From Betaproteobacteria bacterium (GTDB lineage: Bacteria > Pseudomonadota > Gammaproteobacteria > Burkholderiales > Usitatibacteraceae), in contig JANYFH010000063.1 in the NCBI GenBank assembly GCA_025362705.1, positions 1 through 18,645 of the forward strand: 18,645 bases of DNA. Reading direction: 5' to 3'. Below, one piece after another: positions 1 to 7,361 of this stretch. Position 1 is the first letter of the stretch. Each line of letters begins with the position of its first letter. The notes beneath the pieces were generated by a model, which was not told where the DNA came from, did not search any database, and saw nothing but the letters and a program-made list of their open reading frames with translations. The position numbers and the translations under genes are program-made.

Positions 1-192
1 GCAGGGCGTCGCGTTGATTGGCGGCGGCGAATTTCCGGCGTCAGATCAGCATCTGCGCCTATGCCAAGCAGGTTCAATCCCGGGTTGACAAAATTCGACT
101 GCCCTTGATCCTTTGAGGAACGCAGCGAAGGCAGCACGCCATTGCGTCCTGACAGCGCGACACCGCCGCCGCCAATCAACGCGACGCCCTGC
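1..192. repeat. Exact 29-base inverted repeat (arms 1-29 and 164-192)
   Basis: Bases 1-29 are the exact reverse complement of 164-192, separated by 134 bases, and the match stops at base 30 versus 163. The left arm begins at the first base of the window, so its true length is unknown. Both arms lie in the same reading frame region of the beta-barrel gene. A repeat this long cannot be chance. It is either a real inverted duplication or a fold-back chimera at a contig end. Confidence 0.9.
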
Positions 193-1559
193 CGAATGAA
201 GAAACTGGTGTCAGCGCCGGCGAACTGCGGATTCTCAAGTATTGCGTCAAAGCCAGTTGCCTTCCCGTCGAATGGATTCTTGTCGCCAGTGGCAACCAAA
301 GCATTGGCGCGCACCCGAAGCCAGGAAAAATCGCGCGACAATTCGGCGGCAGCAAAACCTGCGCGAATCGTTTGTTTTTGTTGGGCAATTGGATCGTAAT
401 CCTGACTGCCGAGTGCAGCGTAAAAGGATGTAGTGAGATTCCATACGCCAAAATGCCCATCACCATTTAAGCCGAGATACGTCACGCGATAATTGTGCGG
501 CCTGACATCGCCGACAACCGCTGGCCGAACCAGGAAGCCGTTGGTATCGTAGTAGTCGCGTCCCGATTCACGATTGATATTGTGGATAATGGTCGCTTGT
601 GTAGTGTAGCCAACCACGGGGAAATCCTGTTTGTAAGCGTTGGCAACAAGTAAATGATCGCGGCGCACTGGTTGGCTAACATCGTTCAGCCCGCTGTTGG
701 TGTCTTTCTCCATACGCCGAAAATAAGCGAGGTTGTATTGAAGCGAATTGTTGTCGCGAATGCCGAACAACCTCACACCGATTGGAACGTCCTGAAAAAG
801 GAATCCGCGAAAATCTGATGTGAACGGCTGGATGCCGACACGAAGCGAATCGAAGTCGAAACGATCTGACACGTTGCGCAAATGCACGTCCGCAAACGCT
901 TCCTGAATACCGAGATGCGAATCGGTACGCGTTTTGCCTTCGCGAGGATCAACGTTCAGCCCGCGCACTTCGCCGATCATGGCGTGATTGATTTGGATCG
1001 CCGGGACGAAGCGAAACTCGTAATCCGGCGGCCTGAACGTGGTGTTGCCTTTGAGAACAGCGGCAGAAAAAATCAGTGTCTCAACCAGGACAGTCTGACG
1101 TGATCGCCCGAACATGTCGTTGCCGTTTGCACGCAGCGTTGACTGTGCACCGACCGGCGTGGGCAGACGCCGCGTTTCGATCAGCGTATCGGATATCCCT
1201 GAGAGCGACAGAAACCAATCCGGCCCCCATTTGGCGAAGGGTTCAAATGGCTTGTCGCCTTTGTACACGTTGTGGTTGTACGGGTCGTACCACGGGAATT
1301 TGAACCCCAGCGTGTCCATGATGCGCCAGCGATCCGGCATCGAGATTGACTCACGCGGCAGCAATGGTGTTGGCGGCGGCACCTGCTTGGGATCGATAGG
1401 CGGCAATTCGTATTTAAGCGGCATGCCGGCCGGCCGCTCCCGATCAATGGCGGTATTGTCACTTTCCTTTGCCTTTTCCTGCTCGACTGGTTCTGCGGTC
1501 TGCGCGAACGCGCTTGCGTACGTTGCGCCGATCACGGCGGCGACGATCAGCTTGAACAT
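1..1559 (-). CDS. Probable outer-membrane beta-barrel protein, partial (3' end missing)
   Basis: The frame is open from an ATG at 1559 to the left edge, giving at least 519 residues with no stop. Residues 1-20 form a clear Sec signal peptide ending in a SAFAQ-type cleavage site. Residues 21-70 are a proline-rich linker. From about residue 115 onward there are many short amphipathic strands with aromatic ends and polar turns, for example around 236-266, 355-383 and 398-424, which is the pattern of an outer-membrane barrel. There is no CXXCH motif, so it binds no c-type haem itself. It is the last visible gene of the redox operon, starting 35 bases after the lipoprotein gene, with AGGA about 11 bases before the ATG. 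I infer an outer-membrane partner, perhaps a porin, for the decahaem cytochrome. I cannot assign it to a named family. Residues 511-519 are suspect because they are read from an inverted copy of bases 164-192. Confidence 0.72.
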   Translation of the reverse strand, partial: MFKLIVAAVIGATYASAFAQTAEPVEQEKAKESDNTAIDRERPAGMPLKYELPPIDPKQVPPPTPLLPRESISMPDRWRIMDTLGFKFPWYDPYNHNVYKGDKPFEPFAKWGPDWFLSLSGISDTLIETRRLPTPVGAQSTLRANGNDMFGRSRQTVLVETLIFSAAVLKGNTTFRPPDYEFRFVPAIQINHAMIGEVRGLNVDPREGKTRTDSHLGIQEAFADVHLRNVSDRFDFDSLRVGIQPFTSDFRGFLFQDVPIGVRLFGIRDNNSLQYNLAYFRRMEKDTNSGLNDVSQPVRRDHLLVANAYKQDFPVVGYTTQATIIHNINRESGRDYYDTNGFLVRPAVVGDVRPHNYRVTYLGLNGDGHFGVWNLTTSFYAALGSQDYDPIAQQKQTIRAGFAAAELSRDFSWLRVRANALVATGDKNPFDGKATGFDAILENPQFAGADTSFFIRQGVALIGGGGVALSGRNGVLPSLRSSKDQGQSNFVNPGLNLLGIGADADLTPEIRRRQSTRRP

Positions 1560-1594
1560 CGGGCTACATTTCCTGCGTGTTGACAAGGTCAGCG

Positions 1595-3484
1595 TCATAG
1601 CCCCTCGCACACGTTTTGTTCGGTGGAATCATTGAACGGGGCCTGCGGGCAATTCACGTAGCGTAACCGCGTACCTTCACCTCTCGGCGCCAGGTTATCC
1701 GCGCGCATCGACTTGGATGCATGGCCAATGCCGTTGGCGAGAATTTTGCCGGCGTTGGCCAAGCCGAGGAACGACACCATATCGTCCTGATCGATACCGT
1801 CGCCGGAGATACCGATAGCACCAATGAGCTGATTATTTTTGTAAATCGGAAATGACCCGGGGAAAATCTGAATGCCGTTCTTGGCACGGGCCAAACCGGT
1901 ACAGCCGACTGCTGTTGATCCAGTGGCAGAAGCGATGATCGCGTTGTAATTCAGATCGAGTTGCAGCCCAAGATGAAATGGGCTCCAGTTATTGTATGGT
2001 GTGCTGAAGGGGCCAGGTTCGGTGCCGCTGATGCCATCCGGAAAAAACGGTCGAGAGAGATTTCCAACGGCACGATTCGAGAAGGCGATGCCGTTTGCAA
2101 ACATGGTCTGGTCATTAAAAAATTGGCGCGTCGTTGACATGTAGGCCGCAAATGTTCGAAAAGACGGAACCGGATTGCCGCCAGCGCCGAGGTAATTTGC
2201 CGTGGGCAGCGCAGATATTTCCGCAGCGGCGTTTGCGTGTGAAAACAATAAGGCGCTGCGCGCCTTTTGCAAAGAAACATCCGTGCCGAATACGGGGCCG
2301 TCTGGTGTACGCGCAAGACCGAGTACCTCACCTTGCGTATCGACAACTGAGATGGTTACCTGAACCGCTGACCCCAGCGGCCGACGAATTTGTGCCCGTG
2401 CGCGGTTGGCGATTTTTAGCGCTTCCTGAATGATCGTTGTGACTTCATTGAGTTTTAGCTGGCCATCGGTTCCGTCGCGAACGGGATAACGATTCTGGTT
2501 ACTGCTGTCAACAAGAATGTATCCGCCTTGCGGCGCGAATGCGCCTGTATCAGCGCGAAAACCCGAAGCCGCATTGCCAAACGAAACGCCGGCGCGCAAG
2601 GTACCGTCGAAGTAACCGCCGACAGTGACCACAGCACCGGCCAGAGAAGCGAATGCGGGTGCCGCGCCGGCGCTGGACTGTACGGCTTCGGAATCGACAA
2701 ACCGAAACGTGCGGCCATCGGCGGTAATACGATTGGCACGAATATCGTCGGGTGCCGAGAAACCAATTGCGCCTGCGACGGCGATGATTTCATCGTTGTC
2801 CTGATCGATGTCGGTGATGTCAGGATCGAGGCCGTACTGCCCATCGGAAATCACGCCGATGCCGCCGACGAGCCGGTTATTCTTGTACAAAGGCAAGCCA
2901 CCTGGGTCGGCGGCCAGCCCAAGCGGGGAACGCTTCGGACCCACGGTTCCATGCTCGGTGCGACGCATCAAGTCTGAACACGACAATTGTGAAAATTGCA
3001 CGCCGTAGAGAGGGCCGCCGGGTTGATTGAATTCGCGTGGATTGAAATTCTCCTGAATGATCTGGCTCGCCGTTCTGGTTGAGAAGGCATTTCCGTTCGA
3101 TGAAAGATACGCACCGGTGATCGCCTTTGTTAGTGCAGCGAATGTATCGGGAAGAATATCAATGTTCTCGAGACCGCCACTGACAACATGATCGCTACCG
3201 ATACGAAAGGTGGTTTTGGCACCCGTCATCCGAAACACGCCAAGAACATTGCCAACGCGATCAACTACCGCAATCGTCGCTGGCGCTTTACGCGCCGTCG
3301 CCTCGCTGGAGGCCTGCGCAATCACGCGCTGAACGTCTTCCACCGTCAGGAAATCGCTTACGGTAGCCGGCGGCGCGCAGGTGCCCGTACATACTGCGGT
3401 GCCCACATCGCCACTGCCGCCGCCACAGGATCCCAGCAGCCCGATCGTGACGACCGCACTGAACGTTAACAACCGTCGAATCAT
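1595..3484 (-). CDS. Lipoprotein with two tandem HbpS/GlcG-like (DUF336) haem-binding-type domains
   Basis: This is a 629-residue protein. Residues 1-20 are a lipoprotein signal with lipobox L17-G18-S19-C20, so it should be anchored to a membrane facing the periplasm or outside. The rest holds two copies of one domain: about 45-260 and 345-600. The copies share an AxxxVVDxxGxVLG strand-turn (72-82 and 378-389), a YKNNxLxGxIGxxxDG motif (200-215 and 548-563) and an acidic DQD segment (227-229 and 565-567). These are marks of the HbpS/GlcG (DUF336) family, some members of which bind haem; binding here is inference. The ATG overlaps the stop of the decahaem gene (ATGA), with GGAG seven bases upstream, so translation is probably coupled. 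Its place between a multihaem cytochrome and an outer-membrane protein suggests a haem or redox accessory role. The domain call is firm and the function open. Confidence 0.85.
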   Translation of the reverse strand: MIRRLLTFSAVVTIGLLGSCGGGSGDVGTAVCTGTCAPPATVSDFLTVEDVQRVIAQASSEATARKAPATIAVVDRVGNVLGVFRMTGAKTTFRIGSDHVVSGGLENIDILPDTFAALTKAITGAYLSSNGNAFSTRTASQIIQENFNPREFNQPGGPLYGVQFSQLSCSDLMRRTEHGTVGPKRSPLGLAADPGGLPLYKNNRLVGGIGVISDGQYGLDPDITDIDQDNDEIIAVAGAIGFSAPDDIRANRITADGRTFRFVDSEAVQSSAGAAPAFASLAGAVVTVGGYFDGTLRAGVSFGNAASGFRADTGAFAPQGGYILVDSSNQNRYPVRDGTDGQLKLNEVTTIIQEALKIANRARAQIRRPLGSAVQVTISVVDTQGEVLGLARTPDGPVFGTDVSLQKARSALLFSHANAAAEISALPTANYLGAGGNPVPSFRTFAAYMSTTRQFFNDQTMFANGIAFSNRAVGNLSRPFFPDGISGTEPGPFSTPYNNWSPFHLGLQLDLNYNAIIASATGSTAVGCTGLARAKNGIQIFPGSFPIYKNNQLIGAIGISGDGIDQDDMVSFLGLANAGKILANGIGHASKSMRADNLAPRGEGTRLRYVNCPQAPFNDSTEQNVCEGL

Positions 3485-5280
3485 TGCGGCGCTCCGCCTG
3501 TGCTGTTTGGTGTTAATAGTGCCGCGTGGTAAGTGTTAGCCGCAGCCGCTTTCGGCAACAGCTTCGGTTGATTGCCGCCCGGGACGATTGCCGGAACGCC
3601 GGATTTCGGGCTGCCCGTGTGGAAACCATGGCATGTCTCGCAGGTGCCCGGGGCCTTATCTTTGGATGTCACATTCCCGCCGTGGCATTCACGGCAATTC
3701 TTGATGTCTGGAATGGCGATGTTTGCACTCGTTTTCGAGCCGGCTACATCGTGGCAGGAACTGCATTTGTAAGTGCTGTGGCGGCTATGCGGGAAACGCG
3801 CCTTGGGCAGCCAATGCTGCGTCACCGCGATTGGCGCAATCTGCCACCGCGTGGCCGGGTCTACAGCTGTTGCACCGTCGCCGCGCTTGATTTCGTGACA
3901 CTCAAAACAGACGCGAACCTCGAAGAGCTCCTGCGTGATCTTTTCCGCCTTGGTGTTCGCCCATGCAAGTGCCGCTTCACGCTTGCTTTCACCAACGCGT
4001 TGGCCCGGTCGCTTGATGCCGTCTTCCAGAACTACGTCGATCGGCGCATCGGTCAGGGCAATTTGTGCGTAATGTTCCTGTACGGTTGCGATGACATCGG
4101 CGATTTTGCCGTGCGGCACCTGGCGGGTCGTGGATTTGGGCTCAAATTCCAGCGAATGGCAGGACTGGCAGTGTTCGCCCATCGTCACCGGTTTGAAGCG
4201 GGTTGATGTCTCATCCGGCACATGGCAATTCTTGCATTCCATCTGCGCGTTTCCGCTGGGGCCGCGTATGCCTTTCGGGTTCAGGTGAACGTCGTGTGGA
4301 AATTTCAGGCCTGACGCCTCAACAAAACGCTTTTTATCATCCTGTGCAATACGCACAATTGCAGCAGCACCGGTTTTTCCTGGCAGCAACATCGACACCT
4401 TGAACGGCGGATGATCTTTGGTGAATTCAGCAACGTCGGCTACACCCGTCTGCGGATGCCGTGATTTAAGATTCTGATGACAGTCGGTACAGAGTGGCGA
4501 GTCGGAGCGTACCAATCCCATTGGCCCCTTGTGATCGCGGTGACATTCTGAGCAACGGGTATCACCGAACACGCCTGTGTGTAGCGTCTTGGCTTCTTTG
4601 GTATCAAGTGCAAAATGCCAGCCGATTTTCTTGTGACACTCTTCACAGGCCCCGTTGGTGACGTGCACAAAGGGCTGCTGGTGGCACGAGCTGCAATTGC
4701 TGCCGAAACTCGCATGCGCGCTCGACAATGGACCCACGTCCCACGACGCGTCTGCCGCCAACCCCATTTTCGCCATCTGCTTGCCGTGTCCACTGTCAAA
4801 CGCACTGATCACCGGCCAGGCGAGAAATACCAAAAACACTGCCGCTGCAGCCGCCCAACTGAAAGTGCGCTTGGATAGCCAGGTGGACTTCAAGCCCGCC
4901 TTGACATGACTCTTCACTTCTTCGACGTCGTCCTTGAGCGGGTCGATGAGTTCCACACTCAAGGCGAGATTCGCGTCCTTTTGCGCCGGCAGAACAAACA
5001 ATTCAAACGGGCCAATCAGGATGCGCTGACCAACCTTTAACGTTGCGGCGCGCTCAAGGCTGCCATCGATGCTGATAGCGCCACCGCGTGCCTCGATGTA
5101 GGATATTTCATCGACCCCACAAATGATCTCGGCATGGAACAGCGCAATGCGTGGATCGGAAAGATGCAATTTGCAATCCGCACCGCGCCCGATGCGAAGC
5201 GTTTCCGCAACGACCGTTTGTTCGGTGCTGACCGGTTGGCCTTTCTTGTTACGTGTAATGGTTGCCAGTTTTGTTTTCAT
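3481..5280 (-). CDS. FHA-like domain / membrane helix / decahaem c-type cytochrome fusion
   Basis: This 599-residue protein has three parts. Residues about 25-97 resemble a forkhead-associated domain: IGRG at 30-33, SDPR at 41-44, FHAEI at 48-52 and IDG at 71-73. Residues about 142-161 are one hydrophobic helix. The rest carries ten CXXCH haem-attachment motifs, starting at 196, 212, 243, 264, 349, 371, 458, 506, 529 and 547, in clusters of four, two and four. FPHxxH motifs at 327-332 and 496-501 and other histidines (189, 206, 222, 234, 250, 290, 403, 489) could be second haem ligands, as in class III-type multihaem cytochromes. I infer an N-in anchor with the FHA part in the cytoplasm and the haems in the periplasm, matured by the Ccm system encoded next door. 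The gene lies six bases after the cytochrome b-like gene. The canonical FHA serine and asparagine are replaced (A46, D72). Confidence 0.9.
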   Translation of the reverse strand: MKTKLATITRNKKGQPVSTEQTVVAETLRIGRGADCKLHLSDPRIALFHAEIICGVDEISYIEARGGAISIDGSLERAATLKVGQRILIGPFELFVLPAQKDANLALSVELIDPLKDDVEEVKSHVKAGLKSTWLSKRTFSWAAAAAVFLVFLAWPVISAFDSGHGKQMAKMGLAADASWDVGPLSSAHASFGSNCSSCHQQPFVHVTNGACEECHKKIGWHFALDTKEAKTLHTGVFGDTRCSECHRDHKGPMGLVRSDSPLCTDCHQNLKSRHPQTGVADVAEFTKDHPPFKVSMLLPGKTGAAAIVRIAQDDKKRFVEASGLKFPHDVHLNPKGIRGPSGNAQMECKNCHVPDETSTRFKPVTMGEHCQSCHSLEFEPKSTTRQVPHGKIADVIATVQEHYAQIALTDAPIDVVLEDGIKRPGQRVGESKREAALAWANTKAEKITQELFEVRVCFECHEIKRGDGATAVDPATRWQIAPIAVTQHWLPKARFPHSRHSTYKCSSCHDVAGSKTSANIAIPDIKNCRECHGGNVTSKDKAPGTCETCHGFHTGSPKSGVPAIVPGGNQPKLLPKAAAANTYHAALLTPNSTGGAPQ

Positions 5281-5286
5281 CGCGGC

Positions 5287-6117
5287 CTACCAATAGAAGA
5301 AAACGGCGACGATATGCGCCGTCAGTGCCACAAGCAGCGCAACCGACAACGGCACATGGAAAAACAGCCAAATATCCATGATGGCCTTGTAGCGGATATC
5401 CGTGCGCGCGCGCGCTACCAGCCGCTGCTTGCGCAACATCATCCCGTACAGATCCTGATGCTTGCGCGCTTCGTCGCCTTTGACCTTCGCCGCGAGCGAC
5501 TTGATCAGCTTGACGGCAGTGGTAGTAGGACAATTGGAAACGTTTTCGCGCAATTGGGCATAAACACCGCCGCCAATGCGCGTTTCCTGAATTGACGCCA
5601 GTACAGCTCGATTAACTTCGTCGGACATGCCAAGCGCAAGACGACGCGCCTCACGATCAATGTCTGCAATCTTGAGCGTAAGACTTTCCAACGTGTCCTC
5701 CGCAAGATTTTCCGTCATCAACGTGGGAAATCGCAGATACGTATATACGCCGTAGAAGCCTGATGCAATCACCACCATCATCAATACATAAGCCAGCGTA
5801 TGGACATTCCAGCCGACCTGAAAGGCTGCATGGAGTGTGGCAATGATAACGAGCGAGGTACCGAGGTAGATGTGGGCAGACAGCCAGCCCTTGATATCAC
5901 CGGTGGTCCGGTAGCGGCGCTTCTGTACGCCGAGCCACATCAACCACAAAATCAGCAACGCGCCAATGGTGCCAAGCGTGTAACCAAGCGGCGTACCGCC
6001 ATAGTGTCCGAGGGGATATTTGTACCAGCCATAGGCAAAAATAACCGCCAATACGATGAACACGGCCAATTTTAAATATCGGTAATCACGATATTCGAGA
6101 ATAGTGCGATGACGCAT
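5287..6117 (-). CDS. Five-helix membrane protein, probable di-haem cytochrome b
   Basis: This 276-residue protein has hydrophobic helices at about 16-33, 45-64, 82-101, 107-128 and 249-275, and a charged soluble loop at about 130-245. H82 and H96 lie on one helix and H254 and H268 on another, both pairs 14 residues apart. That spacing is the classical way cytochrome b-type proteins hold two stacked b haems across a membrane. H106 is also membrane-proximal. I infer a quinol-oxidising or quinone-reducing electron entry point for the decahaem protein encoded six bases downstream. It is the first gene of the operon. An AGGGGG stretch lies 11 bases before the ATG, rather distant for a ribosome site, but no better start is open upstream. 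I cannot name a family with certainty; ferric-reductase-like or cytochrome b561-like proteins are the alternatives. Confidence 0.75.
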   Translation of the reverse strand: MRHRTILEYRDYRYLKLAVFIVLAVIFAYGWYKYPLGHYGGTPLGYTLGTIGALLILWLMWLGVQKRRYRTTGDIKGWLSAHIYLGTSLVIIATLHAAFQVGWNVHTLAYVLMMVVIASGFYGVYTYLRFPTLMTENLAEDTLESLTLKIADIDREARRLALGMSDEVNRAVLASIQETRIGGGVYAQLRENVSNCPTTTAVKLIKSLAAKVKGDEARKHQDLYGMMLRKQRLVARARTDIRYKAIMDIWLFFHVPLSVALLVALTAHIVAVFFYW

Positions 6118-6198
6118 GATGACTGTGGCCCCCTAAGGCAATTATTCGATAAGTCGCCCCTGAAAACTTACCGACCCTGCGGTTAAAATTCGTTTTGA

Positions 6199-6210
6199 CG
6201 TAGCGCTACG
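6199..6210. promoter_or_regulatory. 12-base perfect palindrome, possible operator
   Basis: The sequence CGTAGCGCTACG is a perfect palindrome 82 bases upstream of the first gene of the redox operon. Its position suits a regulator-binding site, but no regulator family is implied by the sequence, and a palindrome this short can occur by chance. Confidence 0.25.
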
Positions 6211-6246
6211 CTGTTTCGTCCCGAACTCCAATTCCGCCCACGAGCG

Positions 6247-6498
6247 TTATGCAACTTCTTTGTCAGCGTATTCACGAAGAAGCCTGTGGATAAACGCTGG
6301 AAATGAGTCTAACCGGTTTTTGGCCGCTGTCCAACCCCCTGAATCGCGGGATGCTACACGGTATGCGTTGAACAGTATCGTTTGCCGCACGGATCGAAAA
6401 TACAAGGGCACGAGGTGTGGGAGCTAACGCGAAGACTTCCCGGGAGATGTTATTGTCGATTGCGTCAAGGATCTAGTTGAGAAAGCTGCAAGGGACAT
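6247..6498 (-). pseudogene. Possible degraded small gene
   Basis: On the minus strand an ATG at 6498 opens a frame that meets a TAG at 6426-6424 and then stays open to TAA at 6249-6247. The part after the TAG can start at a GTG (6411) and would give 54 residues with a protein-like composition, including a charged tail (LLREYADKEVA). There is no good ribosome site, and I recognise no family. It could be a remnant of a small gene with one nonsense change, or chance. Confidence 0.2.
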
Positions 6499-6619
6499 AA
6501 ATCGAGTATTCTGGGTAATTCAAGTAGGTAAGCTCATTAACTGGCGCTGCGTTTCAAGCGTTTTTATCCTGTAGCACCCGTCGAATGGCGATCTACCGTC
6601 ATTTATGCCGGAGAAATTC

Positions 6620-7201
6620 ATGATGATGCAATTAGTCTGGCAAAGCGCATGCGCGCAGAAAGTGCGGATGATTTACCTGTTGTCTTCGTTGGTCACAATA
6701 TTGGCGATGACTGCGACGATGGGTGTCGCAGCATCAACGGCACCAGCCGCATCGCCCGAAATTTTAGCCCGTCCACCCACCTCAGCAAGGAAAGCCATGA
6801 CACATCAATCGGCAGGTGCATTTGACGTAAAGATGGCGCCGCAACCTGCTGAAACCACGGCAGCGGGCGAAACAATTGGCCGCATGTTGCTCGACAAGAA
6901 ATATCACGGCTCGCTCGACGCTACCGGCAAAGGCCAAATGCTTGCCATGCGCACGCAGGTCGACGGCTCCGCGGGATATGTTGCGATGGAACTGGTCGTT
7001 GGCAGGCTGGATGGCCGCAGTGGCAGCTTTGTATTGCAACACAGCGGCACCATGAACCGCGGTGCAAAACAGCTCACGCTAAGTGTCGTGCCAGATTCAG
7101 GCACCGGCGAACTCGCGGGCTTATCTGGCAGCATGGAGATCATCATCAATGACGGCAAACACCGTTACCTTTTTGAATATGGCTTGCCTGTGGCGCCTTG
7201 A
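6620..7201 (+). CDS. DUF3224-like protein with N-terminal export signal (alternative cytosolic start at 6797)
   Basis: Residues about 65-190 match the pattern of the DUF3224 family: an AGAFDVKMAP strand at 65-74, a KKYHGSLDATGKGQML segment at 93-108, and a GSFVLQHSGTM strand at 135-145. This is a small beta-barrel fold of unknown function. From the ATG at 6620 (GGAG at 6610-6613, six bases away) the protein is 193 residues and starts with a hydrophobic stretch (about 17-37) and small residues, as in a signal peptide. From the ATG at 6797, which has an even better ribosome site (AAGGAAA at 6787-6793), it would be 134 residues, the usual size of family members without a signal. An ATG at 6605 is open but lies before the ribosome site. 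No partner gene is adjacent, and the ccm promoter follows. Confidence 0.78.
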   Translation: MMMQLVWQSACAQKVRMIYLLSSLVTILAMTATMGVAASTAPAASPEILARPPTSARKAMTHQSAGAFDVKMAPQPAETTAAGETIGRMLLDKKYHGSLDATGKGQMLAMRTQVDGSAGYVAMELVVGRLDGRSGSFVLQHSGTMNRGAKQLTLSVVPDSGTGELAGLSGSMEIIINDGKHRYLFEYGLPVAP

Positions 7202-7290
7202 TTTCAGTTTCATTCCACGCGAACGATGCGCGCGACAACCACCCTTGAGCGCCAATTGCAGGTCGTGACCGAAGACTTGATTTGAACGCT

Positions 7291-7304
7291 TTGCGATAGA
7301 TCAA
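7291..7304. promoter_or_regulatory. FNR/CRP-family-like site upstream of the ccm operon
   Basis: TTGCGATAGATCAA matches the FNR consensus TTGAT-N4-ATCAA at eight of ten positions, with the right half perfect. Its centre is about 70 bases upstream of the start point expected from the -10 box at 7356-7361, a spacing used by upstream-acting FNR/CRP sites. In Escherichia coli, ccm expression responds to anaerobiosis through FNR, so such a site would make sense. It remains a single weak match. Confidence 0.3.
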
Positions 7305-7355
7305 GAGATGACGTTTTCAGCATGTCCGATTGCGAACAAGCATAAACATGCAAGC

Positions 7356-7361
7356 TATAAT
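7356..7361 (+). promoter_or_regulatory. -10 box of the probable ccm operon promoter
   Basis: A perfect TATAAT lies at 7356-7361, giving a start near 7368 and a leader of about 50 bases before the GTG of ccmI. I see no good -35 box at 16-18 bases (TTGCGA at 7330-7335 is 20 bases away), which fits a promoter needing an activator. Confidence 0.45.

Larger units (their letters stand above)
6118..6619. other. Divergent intergenic region between the redox operon and the DUF3224-like gene
   Basis: About 500 bases without a confident gene. It must hold the promoter of the leftward redox operon and probably that of the rightward DUF3224-like gene, but I found no convincing -35/-10 pair for either. 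It does contain a 12-base palindrome (6199-6210), a single DnaA-box-like nonamer (6285-6293) and, on the minus strand, a protein-like frame (6247-6498) broken by one stop. Confidence 0.6.

Noticed and set aside
1..1559. MtrB/PioB porin assignment for the barrel gene
   Set aside because: The position beside a decahaem cytochrome suggested it, but I see no residue-level feature of those families, so I kept a neutral call.
1114..1635. Plus-strand open frame of 173 codons
   Set aside because: It is antisense to the start of the barrel gene, whose signal peptide and strand pattern are far more convincing.
3526..4206. Plus-strand open frame of 226 codons inside the decahaem gene
   Set aside because: It is antisense to a gene with ten CXXCH motifs and shows no domain or ribosome site.
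6285..6293. Consensus DnaA box TGTGGATAA
   Set aside because: It is a single isolated box with no cluster, AT-rich unwinding region or dnaA/dnaN gene nearby, so it does not indicate an origin.
6428..6574. Plus-strand frame of 48 codons with a protein-like look
   Set aside because: It has no in-frame ATG and begins right after a stop, so no initiation is visible; it overlaps the minus-strand candidate only in part.
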